The translations under genes and the position numbers were made by a program. Positions 21,184-30,198 of a stretch of 64,000 nucleotides of DNA are shown piece after piece; position 1 is the stretch's first letter, and each line of letters starts with the position of its first letter. The stretch is from positions 4,650,001 through 4,714,000 of the forward strand of contig NC_049563.1 of assembly GCF_013368755.1 (NCBI RefSeq). The letters run 5' to 3'. The stretch comes from Talaromyces rugulosus. Taxonomy: Eukaryota; Ascomycota; Eurotiomycetes; Eurotiales; Trichocomaceae. Under the pieces are notes generated by a model. The model searched no databases. It was not told the DNA's origin and was given only the letters and a program-made list of their open reading frames with translations.

Positions 21184-22632
21184 TCATCGAGTCCCCATCG
21201 GTTGAGGGAAATCCGTGAGTACCGTGCCAGAGTCTAAGCGGTAATTCTGTACATATTTCGCTGGAGATGACCCTATCTCCCTCTCGTCTACGGTCATCTG
21301 TGTCCTTTGTGACCGAAGAGAGGCATAACTCTTCCACATTACAGAACTAGTAGTGGCAACGGCCAATACAATCACCGCAACTACATACCCAATCACAACC
21401 CCTCTAGACGCATATGACCACGTCAGACCTATGCCCCCGGTTACAATAGCCAGGGGAATAATAAATCTACCCAAATACCGATGTGTAGGGGCGTATTTCG
21501 TCGACTTCAGAGTGCGTTTATATTGCCTATGATGCCAGAAGCCAAGCCCCCACTGTATAAAGGTTGCAATGACACAGATCAGTCCTAGCACCTGGTGTGC
21601 TGAGTTGTAGTGTTTGGACTTGTTGAACATAGTGCTCAGCCAGAGGCCCAAAATTCCGCCAATACCAGCCAAGATTGCTGCGACACTCTGGTTCACCCAG
21701 TGCCACCGCACACTCGCAGGGATGACGCGCAGCATGATGATACCTCCTGGCATGATTGCAATAAATGCCGTACATATCACCACAGCGTGGATGATCGTGG
21801 GCAAGTTGCTGTCGTTGTCCGGTTGTCCGACCTCCGCTGACCCGGTAGAAGTCGTGAATTGCATAGACGAGATGCTATTGCTACTGTCACCACCGGTCGC
21901 CTGAACCATATTCATAGTAAATCGACCTAAACCCGAGTGATAATGATTAGGAGACTTGCACTCTGCTAAATGATGATTCTCAAGAATAGGGCATTACCAT
22001 AAAGAGAGTGCCGTTCGATGCTAGCTAACTTGGAGTCACTCTTAAACGTGGCATAAGTTGACGAATCGGGACCCAGAGCGTATATCCACGGTTGAGTTGT
22101 GCTGTTCACATCCAGTGAACCGGTATTCCAGCTTCGACAGTTGGAACATCGGCCATTGACAGTCATAGTGTTGTTGACCACTCCAGTGCGAGACAATATC
22201 TCGACATCGAGGGATGATGAAAACACCGGTTCCGTTTCGCCGGTACATAACCTGGGGCTGAGTGTCACGTCTGTAGCAATAATTGATTAGCACAGGCCGG
22301 GAACCAGTATTCTGCATCATGGGGACATTCAGGGATGTACTACTTCCAGCGCTGTCCAGGTAGACGAGCAACATGAGCGAATCCTTCATTTCAGATCCCG
22401 TTCCAACCGCGATCCAAGAATATATGGCCGGACCAGCGAGACGAAAGTAAACCTCTTCGGAGTCGGATGGGAGATTAAGAGCGAATGTGTAGTTCTCAGA
22501 TCCGTTATCCAAAGGAAGTGTAAAGACCGAGACTGGAAGCTGGCTGTCGCTGTTTTGCTGCTGTACGAAAGCGAGTGTCGGGATCCCTGAAAATAGCACG
22601 ATGAAGCGGAGCAGGTAGTTGGGAAACATCAT
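21184..22632 (-). CDS. DOMON (cellobiose-dehydrogenase-like cytochrome) plus cytochrome b561 membrane protein
   Basis: Three exons, 22632-22344, 22270-21998 and 21926-21184, give 434 residues. A signal peptide (MMFPNYLLRFIVLFSGIPTLA) leads into a DOMON/iron-reductase domain (about 25-190) with YSWIAVGTGSEMKDSL and, created by splicing, AGNVTLSPRL. A Ser/Thr linker follows, then a b561 core of five to six helices (about 235-390) with conserved histidines in IIHAVV, NSAHQVLGL, FWHHRQYKR and THRYLGRF. The 72-nt first intron (branch gctaatc) is in an open frame and could be missed. Such proteins move electrons across the plasma membrane, for example in ferric or extracellular redox chemistry; the donor is unknown. 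Confidence 0.9.
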
Positions 22633-22981
22633 TTTAGTGATCAGTCCACGCAGAAAGAATCGAGTTTTATACGATCACCTCTTGATTATTCCTCAAGTCC
22701 TGAGGAAAAGAGGTCTTGCAATATGGTCTGTATATATGGCAGCCTTGATCGGATTGACTTCGCCTCGTTCGCGTCTCTCCTCCGCCATTTTCTCTATAAT
22801 AAGAACAGCATTGTCAGCGCTGCCTCACTACTACTATTAGGAGACAATTGCTTGATAATACACTGCCTTTGATTGGCGTCACCTTGCCCCATAGCCATTC
22901 ATGACTATTCTGTGGCCAATAAAGGCCGGCCGGTATGTCATTCTGGCCCCGTCAGGGGTCCGACCTCACCAGGAGGCACTA
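22633..22981. promoter_or_regulatory. Upstream region of the DOMON-b561 gene
   Basis: About 350 bp between the start codon and the MITE-like element. It includes CCAAT-like motifs (ccaataaagg near 22916) and GC patches. No gene. Confidence 0.35.
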
Positions 22982-23312
22982 CCAGTAAACCCTAGTTATA
23001 AGCAAATAGATGAAACCAAGACTTTATTTGCTTATAAAGATGGCTTGCTTATAGCCAACTACGGCCGATTTACATAGAAATTATATAGAAAATGGATGTC
23101 AATTTGTATAGAAGCAACCGTTATTTTTGCTATTAGCAAGCGTCAAGCTTGCGCTTTGAGGCTATATAGACCCCTTTTCCCTCTCTCTTGTCAACACTAA
23201 TGTGGAGGGGGGGGGGTTTAGAGGGCAAGCAAATAACTAGGTGCTAAGAGAATTTGTATGTATTTCTAATTCTGACATTGAGTGTTCAGTTGCTTATAAC
23301 CAGGGTTTACTG
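22982..23312. mobile_element. MITE-like inverted-repeat element (Tc1/pogo-type ends)
   Basis: The left end reads CAGTAAACCCTAGTTATAAG (22983-23002) and the right end, in reverse complement, CAGTAAACCCTGGTTATAAG (23312-23293): 19 of 20 bases match. The element is about 330 bp and flanked by TA on the right (23313-23314) and TA plus one extra base on the left (22980-22981). It has no open frame of useful length. Short TIRs of the form CAG...TTATAAGC with a TA target are typical of non-autonomous pogo/Tc1-mariner derivatives in fungi. A G9 run is present at about 23210-23218. No second copy is seen in the window. Confidence 0.65.
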
Positions 23313-23825
23313 TAGAGACAGCTACAGTATTGCCACGGTTACGGAGGATAAAAGGCGCAGTCAGTCCGTCAGCAAAACCAATAATGCTATATCGCGAACA
23401 ATGTCTCCGTGGTTAAAATGGCTCTCGTCCGCGATGTGAGCATCTTGGGTGAGATCAACTCGGTGGTTGGTTCGGGCGAGTGGACATGCATGGTGGTGAG
23501 GACTAACTTGAAAGACAAAACCTAGATTCTCGGGAAATGAATACACACACACATATATATAAATATAATATTCAGACCCCAAATACCATTCCTTGGGATG
23601 GGACGAGTGGCGAGCGAGCAGCCAGTCAGAAGAGGTTTATACCCCATCTCGTTTGAAGCCTCAGAAAATCGACCCTACGTGAAAGTGGGGAAAAAGCTTG
23701 TTGAAGCCAAGACTGCTGCTGCGCCCCAGTAGGCATACGTGGTGTAACTGTCATTTTCGCCTCTCTTTCATCAGAGGAAAGGCTGATTATATAAATTTTT
23801 CTAGCCTCTAGACACAAGACAATTC
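23313..23825. other. Intergenic, remnants possible
   Basis: No gene supported. A (CA/TA)-rich microsatellite lies at about 23543-23565. A TATA-like gattatataaattt at about 23784 precedes an isolated ATG GCC A|GTAAGT at 23836, which looks like a first mini-exon with no recognisable continuation. Confidence 0.35.
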
Positions 23826-24240
23826 AATTCACTGCAATGGCCAGTAAGTTATAGGTCCTTAAAAAAATAATAGCTATTTATTTAGATATTATCATATTGT
23901 TAATAAACAATAATAAAAATCTAGCTATCTATAAATTAAAATATCTAGACTGGACCTAAAATAATATTATCTATAAATAATGTTTAAGTTGTTTATATAA
24001 AAAGTAATCAGGGTGCATATAAAGCCCTAATAATAAAAGACTTTTCAATTTACTAACTTAAAAGGCTGCCGCTATTCTTCGCTGTAAAGAACCAAAGCCA
24101 CATAGTAATCGGAAACCGGGAAAACCACCCTTCCGAGGTCCAATGCAGTTTCCCACTGCATTCAATATTATATTATAAAATATAGCTTTAATATATATAT
24201 ATATAATACCCAAACTGTGCATTGTCGCTGACAACTATAC
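23826..24240. repeat. Strongly AT-rich block, possibly RIP-degraded relic
   Basis: A stretch dominated by A and T (for example around 23880-23990 and 24160-24210) with TA dinucleotide runs. It contrasts with the coding DNA on both sides and lies directly downstream of the isolated ATG-GTAAGT. Repeat-induced point mutation of an old transposon is a possible cause; no protein similarity remains visible. Confidence 0.35.
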
Positions 24241-24675
24241 ACTCAACAAACTGTTCTTGGTAAGGTTAGTAAGCTGACATCCCCGGATCTGCAGCAAAAA
24301 GAAGCAAGGTGGATAATAATTTGCCTTAGTCTAGCTTCACCACCGAGGTGACTGCCCCTCCCCCTATTCAGACGTCCTGCGCTCTTCAAGTTGATGCCAC
24401 GTTTCCTGTACGAATCGGTCTGCGGCGAAGCTTCGATATCACACCAGTCGTCCATCCTCCATACTTCCCACCTCCAATGCGCAACTGAGCCTCTCGAGGC
24501 TGGGTCGTTGATACCGCTGTCGCGTGTACGATGCCGGAGCAGCCTTCTTACTCCACTCATCACTACTCCTCCTCTTGTCCTACAGTTGGGTCGCGCGACA
24601 CCAATCCGATGGTTAGCTAGCAGCAGGGAATAACTACGCGCCTTATCCTGGAGTCCACCGCATCGTCGCAATCGG

Positions 24676-24693
24676 GGTGTGTGTGTGTGTGTG
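24676..24693. repeat. (GT)n microsatellite
   Basis: A run of alternating G and T (about nine units) in the 5' region of the GPI12 gene, about 55 bp before its start codon. Confidence 0.85.
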
Positions 24694-24747
24694 TCGTAAC
24701 ACGCGCCGCATCTCTCTAAAATCCCGCCGCTCTCAATCTTCGCCGCC

Positions 24748-25724
24748 ATGGCGATCGATTTCTCCTGGCTTGTGTTTGCCCTGATCTCGCCATTTATCTT
24801 CACCGTTTTCTGGACCTTTTCCGCCACCGGGTCCCCCTTCACAGCGTCCTTTCCGACCCTGTACAACAAGCGCATATGTCTCCTCATTGCGCATCCGGAC
24901 GATGAGGCCATGTTCTTTTCGCCAACCGTGTTGGCCCTGACGCGACCAGAGCTTGGGAATCATGTCAAAATTTTGTGTTTGAGCACTGGTATTTAATCTG
25001 CCTTTGCGCCTAGGGTTTATATTTCGGTTTGTGCTAACTAGACCAAGGTGACGCAGATGGCTTGGGCGAGATTCGCAAAAAGGAAATACAAAAAAGCGCA
25101 GTTCACCTGGGCCTCCGAAACGAATCCGATGTCTTCGTTATCGACGATCGCTCTCGATTTCCGGACAGCATGACGGCAGAATGGTCAGTCCGCGACGTCT
25201 CGACCTTACTCGCATCCGCCTTTGCACCCGAAATATCTGCGTCTTCTTCTTCCACCGCAGACGACGACGACGCGCCCAAGGCGACGATCGATGTCATTGT
25301 CACCTTTGACGAGGGCGGAATCAGCAATCACCCAAACCACCGATCTCTATACCACGGCTCGATCGCTTTTTTGAAAGCGCTGGTGAAGGGCAAACCGGGC
25401 TATTCGTGTCCCGTCGCACTATACACGTTGACCACTACCAACATTGTGCGCAAATACTCGGGCGTCTTTGACTCGCCACTGACGATGGTGATTGGCGTAG
25501 TCGCTAATATCGTTGACTCGTTGGCGTCTTCATCGAAGACGACGAGTGCCAAGGATGCGAGCTATGCGAGTCGTCTGCTGTATGTCAGCTCCTTTAATCA
25601 ATGGGCCAAGGCTCGGACGGCCATGACGGATGGGCACAAGAGTCAGATGCTTTGGTTCCGATGGGGTTGGATTACCATTGGGCGGTATATGTTTGTGAAT
25701 GACTTGAAGCGCGTGAAGGTGTAG
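24748..25724 (+). CDS. gpi12: N-acetylglucosaminyl-phosphatidylinositol de-N-acetylase (PIG-L/GPI12)
   Basis: Exon 1 24748-24988 and exon 2 25048-25724 encode 305 residues. An N-terminal membrane anchor ([18 protein letters not shown], about 5-22) precedes the LmbE/PIG-L domain. The zinc/catalytic motif is AHPDDEAMF (residues 48-56). Splicing creates [17 protein letters not shown], a second family signature, and [14 protein letters not shown] supplies the third metal ligand and catalytic His region. It carries out the second step of GPI-anchor synthesis (GlcNAc-PI to GlcN-PI) on the cytosolic face of the ER. A Ser/Asp-rich insertion (about 145-160) is not conserved. It is convergent with the PPR-like gene, 238 bp away. 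Confidence 0.95.
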
Positions 25725-25962
25725 AAGTAATTAATAACTGTACATATACAACGCTACTAGAATGGCATAAATGTATCAACACTTGAATCTTGATCGAGGA
25801 GTAAATGTTGTGTAAAGACAATGAGTTCTACTAATTGATATTTGAGAACAATATTGAAGTTAGAGACCCTTAACAAACGATATGAAACTGACAAGGGAAT
25901 CAATATATAGAACACACAAGGGTATAACCAAAGCGCTACATTTTTAAGGAAAAGAACAAAAA

Positions 25963-28239
25963 TCAGTACCAACGCCCAAACGGCGCCAACTCCACATGAT
26001 AACTTCCATCTCGCATCTCCTTCTCAATCAACGGCCTAACATCAACCAGCTCCCCATCCTCATTCCCATCCCTCTCCATCTCTCTCTCCCGCTCCTGCTC
26101 CATCCTCTCCCAAAAGGTATCCGGAAAGGTCCGCGTAAACTTGCGTTCTTCACGGGGTGCGTCCACTGGTTTCATTTCCTGATCGGCAATCCACAAAAAA
26201 TTATCTCCGGGGGCGTCCATACGAGACCAGTTCCTCAGAAAAAAGCCTGCAAAGGGCTGTTTTTGCGCCAAGGGCCCCAGGCGTTGGCGAATATGGCTCC
26301 AGAGATAGTCGTCCATGGGCTCAAGCTCTTCTGCCGCAAGAAGCTCGCTGCCGCAGCGCGACCGACGTACAGGTTCGTAGTAGTGAGGGCGGATGTTTTG
26401 ATGCAGGTAAGTAGTGCGTCCGTGGAACTCGATTTTCCCGCCGTGGTGGGCTAGGGTTACGTAGAAACATTCTGGCAGGAAATCCTTCCATTCGGCCAAA
26501 AACTCTGGTAATAGTTGGCGAGTCCAGGCCGTGTAATCCGTAAGCTCTCGCCATCTGCCAGTGCCCACGCCAAGGGCTACTATTCTTTCAACTTGTAGTC
26601 TTTGCTGCATGACTTCCAGGCGGAGTATCTCGTATTCGCGGAGGGCTTTCCAGACCTCGGTCAGGCGACACGCAGATCGCACTTGTGTTTCGTCAAAGGG
26701 GGCATTCAATGGGTCTATTCTCAGGGGAAATCCAAGACATTTTTCTAGTACTTGTAACGCTCGCTGTCGTTTCCTTCGCGTTTCGTCAAGAAAGTTGTAC
26801 GCGGTTTCGAGCATTTCAGAATATCGCCGTAACACCAATCTTGAATTGGCTAGTCGTGCTAGTTTTCGATAGACGTGCATTCTCGAGTGCGTAGGGGCGG
26901 GTTCCATCATATCATAAATCTTGTACACGATAGTGAACGGGACCAGGCCCGTCGGTGCTGGGGTCGTGGGTTTGTTCTTGTTGAATTGCTCCTTGGACAG
27001 CACGTACGCTCGTTCAAACAGCTCCAACCATGCTTCCGGGGTAATCTTGACATTATATTGTTCAGAAATGAATTGCACTGTCCGCAAGGCCGAGGGCAGG
27101 TCGCTGCAGATCCCAAACGCATGTGCGACTGTCCAGATCAAGTCTTCCGAAGGGTACAGAGGCGACGATTGGGGATAGGCCGTAGCCGGAGGATGGATTT
27201 CTGTCTCGTCTGCCAGCTTATCGACATCAATGCCCCAGACCGACTGTAAAACGCTCTTGATACCTCCGAGGTAGCCAACTCGACCATAGGCAAGTAACAT
27301 ATTGGCGTACGTGGACTCGTTGACGGGAATTTCTAATTGCTGCATATGCCTGATGATCGACTGAACCGCGATTCTGACACTGTTCGATCTCACTCCAAAG
27401 CCTCTATAGCCGAGCTTGCGTTTCCGAGGTCCCTTTCTTCTCTTGCTCATGTAGAACCGGGTCACAGTCAGGCGGTAGCGTTCTTTGCCCGCATGAACCC
27501 GGTCCCACAGGCTTGTGGCCAACAACAAATTGTAGCATTCTACGTCCGGCCTGATATTGTTTCTCTGCATGCTCGCCCAGGTGTGTAGAGCGATGGAGAG
27601 ATCGCCCACGGAAGCAGCCCAGCGAAGGAGGAGAGTATGCTCGGCAAGGCCCATTTTGTTGCCGCCAGCCTGCCGAATCTGAAAGATCATGAAAAGATCA
27701 GTCAAGTAATGTTTCATGATGAGCGTGAAAGGGCGGTATCCCTTGACTCTCAGTGCGTGATCGTGCACTCGTCCCAGGATTTTCTTGTACGGCTCGAGAA
27801 AGTGTTCTGGGGTGAGGAAGAGAAACGCAGAAACAAAGACACTGTCGGGCATTTCCTCAATGACTCGCCGGTTATGAACGTCTCTCATTAAAGCAAGTAT
27901 CTGGTCGGGCTGCCGTTTTTTGAAGACCCTGTAGAGCACCTCCTTTCTCTCATCCAGGCCCATTTTCATGTGTTTTTTGCTGTCATGGTCATGAGGCACC
28001 AGTCGCGAGGCCAATTGGTTTTTCAAAGAAACCGCCAATTGCGACGTATTCGAACGCTTAAAAGCTCTGAAAATGTCGAGCTGCTCATTTTGAAATCTGT
28101 CGTCTGGTGGTTCAAACAAATCTGGATGAGGAGAAGCAGCGGTGACAGAAGCGAATCGGTGCCCGCGGCCGGTCGTCAGAACAGAGCGCGCATGATAAAA
28201 AGGAACTCGAGCTTCGCGCCGAAAACCGACAGGCCGCAT
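25963..28239 (-). CDS. Large mitochondrial PPR-like protein (possibly ATP13/AEP2-related)
   Basis: One exon of 758 residues. The N-terminus (MRPVGFRREARVPFYHARSVLTTGRGHRFASV) is basic and free of acids for over 20 residues, a mitochondrial presequence. The middle has helical-repeat segments resembling PPR units (LLRWAASVGDLSIALHTW, MQRNNIRPDVECYNLLLA, NESTYANMLLAYGRVG, LIWTVAHAFGICSDLPSALR). A highly basic loop (MSKRRKGPRKRKLGYRG) may contact RNA. The C-terminus (LPEFLAEWKDFLPECFYVTL...) is a conserved-looking globular part. I associate this layout with fungal proteins annotated as mitochondrial ATPase expression (ATP13) factors, which act on mitochondrial ATP synthase mRNA; that family name is tentative, the PPR-like mitochondrial role firmer. 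Confidence 0.75.
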   Translation of the reverse strand: MRPVGFRREARVPFYHARSVLTTGRGHRFASVTAASPHPDLFEPPDDRFQNEQLDIFRAFKRSNTSQLAVSLKNQLASRLVPHDHDSKKHMKMGLDERKEVLYRVFKKRQPDQILALMRDVHNRRVIEEMPDSVFVSAFLFLTPEHFLEPYKKILGRVHDHALRVKGYRPFTLIMKHYLTDLFMIFQIRQAGGNKMGLAEHTLLLRWAASVGDLSIALHTWASMQRNNIRPDVECYNLLLATSLWDRVHAGKERYRLTVTRFYMSKRRKGPRKRKLGYRGFGVRSNSVRIAVQSIIRHMQQLEIPVNESTYANMLLAYGRVGYLGGIKSVLQSVWGIDVDKLADETEIHPPATAYPQSSPLYPSEDLIWTVAHAFGICSDLPSALRTVQFISEQYNVKITPEAWLELFERAYVLSKEQFNKNKPTTPAPTGLVPFTIVYKIYDMMEPAPTHSRMHVYRKLARLANSRLVLRRYSEMLETAYNFLDETRRKRQRALQVLEKCLGFPLRIDPLNAPFDETQVRSACRLTEVWKALREYEILRLEVMQQRLQVERIVALGVGTGRWRELTDYTAWTRQLLPEFLAEWKDFLPECFYVTLAHHGGKIEFHGRTTYLHQNIRPHYYEPVRRSRCGSELLAAEELEPMDDYLWSHIRQRLGPLAQKQPFAGFFLRNWSRMDAPGDNFLWIADQEMKPVDAPREERKFTRTFPDTFWERMEQEREREMERDGNEDGELVDVRPLIEKEMRDGSYHVELAPFGRWY

Positions 28240-29048
28240 TGAGGGAGTGTGTATTTCAATTCAGAGTAAACTCACGTTGTCATCATCGACAACAGCAGCG
28301 ACAACAGCAGCGACAACAGCGCGAGTGGAGATGTCAGACAGAGTGGCAGCGGGAGGGAAGGGGGCCGAGTGGAGTTGTGTGGAGGAAGCAACCCCGGATC
28401 GCCGTAGCTCCAACAGGTTTGCCTTCCTGATTAGGCATGGTCAGCCTGGCTGATGCGGCGTGCGCCATTTGCGCTGTTGTTTGGGGCGTTTTGCGCGCTG
28501 CTGCCCCTGTCCACAGCTGGAGAGAGATGCATTGTGCCGTTTGCAGGCAACACTATCAATGCTCCATCAAACCAGTCACTGCATAGATCTCCTTGGAAGA
28601 CCGCCGTTACGCTCTCTGCTCTTTGTTTCTGGTATTGGACAAGGATCAGACGTTGTCTGTATTCGTGATTGGGCGGCCGTCAGTATTAAGTAATTTATAT
28701 ACGAACGCAGCGAATACCCCGCGTGACGCTAGTCCTCTTCCGGCTAGTCCCCGCTGGCACACGCACGCAGCGGTACGAACGTTACGAGCTTTACGAAACT
28801 TACAATACCGCCGTACTCGTCCAGAGTTGGCTAGCGCTTTTTCGTCTTGGCACGATTGCCCGCGCCAAACATTATTGAAGCTTCATTCAATAATCACAAT
28901 CCATTAAATCAGCCCACGTCGTCACGCTGCCGTACAGCGACCAACTCCCACACGCAATTCCCCTCCTGGGATATCCGCAACTCCGCAAAAACACTCGAGA
29001 CTCGCCTCTCCTTGCCGCGACTAACGACGGAACTGCTTTTTCTGCGAC
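28240..29048. promoter_or_regulatory. Divergent intergenic region, PPR-like gene and LSM3
   Basis: About 810 bp. It has a CAG/CGACAA trinucleotide-rich repeat at about 28280-28325 close to the PPR-like start. A 71-codon frame at 28453-28668 begins like a signal peptide but has no support from composition or splicing, so it is not called as a gene. Confidence 0.45.
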
Positions 29049-29546
29049 ATGGCCGACACAGAGACAGGCGGCGCTTCCGTGTCGGAACCGTTGGATCTTG
29101 TCCGGCTCTCGCTGGACGAGATTGTCTTTGTCAAATTGCGCGGTGATAGGGAACTAAAAGGGCGGCTTCATGTGAGGGGATCTTTGCACAATCTGAACAG
29201 GTCGAGAAATCGCACAAGAACTAACCTGCGACGGTATAGGCCTACGATAGCCACTGCAACCTGGTGCTCGGCGACGTCGAGGAAACAATTTATGTGGTCG
29301 AGGAGGACGAGAACGAAGAAGAGACCGTCAAGGTATGTCCCAGGTTTCATATATATATATATATGCAGTCTTGAGACAATACTGATCCACATGGTCTCGG
29401 CAGACTCTAAGAAAACAAGAAGAAATGCTGTTCGTCAGAGGTGAGTGCGCATGACATCGATTATTCTGGCTTTGCAAAAACACTGCTAATGTTCCATGCT
29501 CTTTTCAGGTGACTCCGTTGTTCTCATCTCACCGCAGACGTCATGA
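29049..29546 (+). CDS. lsm3: U6 snRNA-associated Sm-like protein LSm3
   Basis: Four exons: 29049-29171, 29240-29332, 29404-29440 and 29509-29546, giving 96 residues. The Sm1 motif is in [16 protein letters not shown]...[19 protein letters not shown] and the Sm2 motif in [14 protein letters not shown], both rebuilt by splicing. [12 protein letters not shown] is diagnostic of LSm3. It forms the LSm2-8 ring on U6 snRNA in the nucleus and the LSm1-7 ring that promotes decapping in the cytoplasm, thus acting upstream of DCP2 encoded 17 kb away. The 37-nt third exon is unusually small. An (AT)n microsatellite sits in intron 2 (about 29350-29364). Confidence 0.95.
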
Positions 29547-30198
29547 AAGGGATTTGGTCCCTAGCAAACAACCGCGCCTCGAAAAGGGTGCGCCACGCAG
29601 CGCGGGAGGGAATACGGAATTCCCTTTGTTCTCTCGCATAGTTCATGGGCCTACATGCTGCTAATCCTGAAAAGTGATCGGGGTGTAGGTGCCTAGACAG
29701 GACCAGACTGGGACGGCAGTTGGAACGTTGTTGACGTTGAAAGACATGGCCAATCAGACAAGCCTGGGGTTGTTTATACTAGTCATACCTGACAATGCAG
29801 CCTAATAATCGAATAATAAAAATGCGCACCGCCATGAGGCTGAGCTTGGTAGCTTAATGAGTCACTATTATATTCGTGAGTCACGGAGTCGCGATCGATA
29901 AAAGCGGAGCCCGCGCCTGCCCCGCGGGACTACTTAGTGACCACTCTCTCCTGGCGACGTAACCAACCCGTATTCATACAGCTCTTCTCCGACTTCTGCG
30001 CATCCAATGTTAGCACAGTAACAGAATCTCGTCATATCGTCGCTTAATAGCGTCTTTCAAGTTGCCTCATATCAAAAAGAATGATATTACGAATACACCG
30101 TTAATTGCGCCAGCGGCGGTTACTACACGATAAACATCCATACAAGCCGTAAACCCGGCAACCCTCTCGACAGACACCGCCCTCCAATTCCTAGTAGA
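29547..30198. promoter_or_regulatory. Intergenic upstream of the GTPBP1-like gene
   Basis: About 650 bp with a CCAAT motif at about 29748 and a CT-rich initiator-like stretch near 29980-30000. No coding signal. Confidence 0.4.

Noticed and set aside
22042..22343. Continuous open frame past the first exon of the DOMON-b561 gene
   Set aside because: The downstream part reads as non-conserved sequence; splicing at 22344/22270 restores AGNVTLSPRL.
24243..24911. 222-codon minus-strand frame
   Set aside because: Overlaps the GPI12 first exon and promoter; no domain or codon pattern, and the plus-strand gene is clear.
28453..28668. 71-codon frame starting like a signal peptide (MRRAPFALLFGAFCALLPL)
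   Set aside because: No splice support, no conserved motif, and it lies in a divergent promoter.
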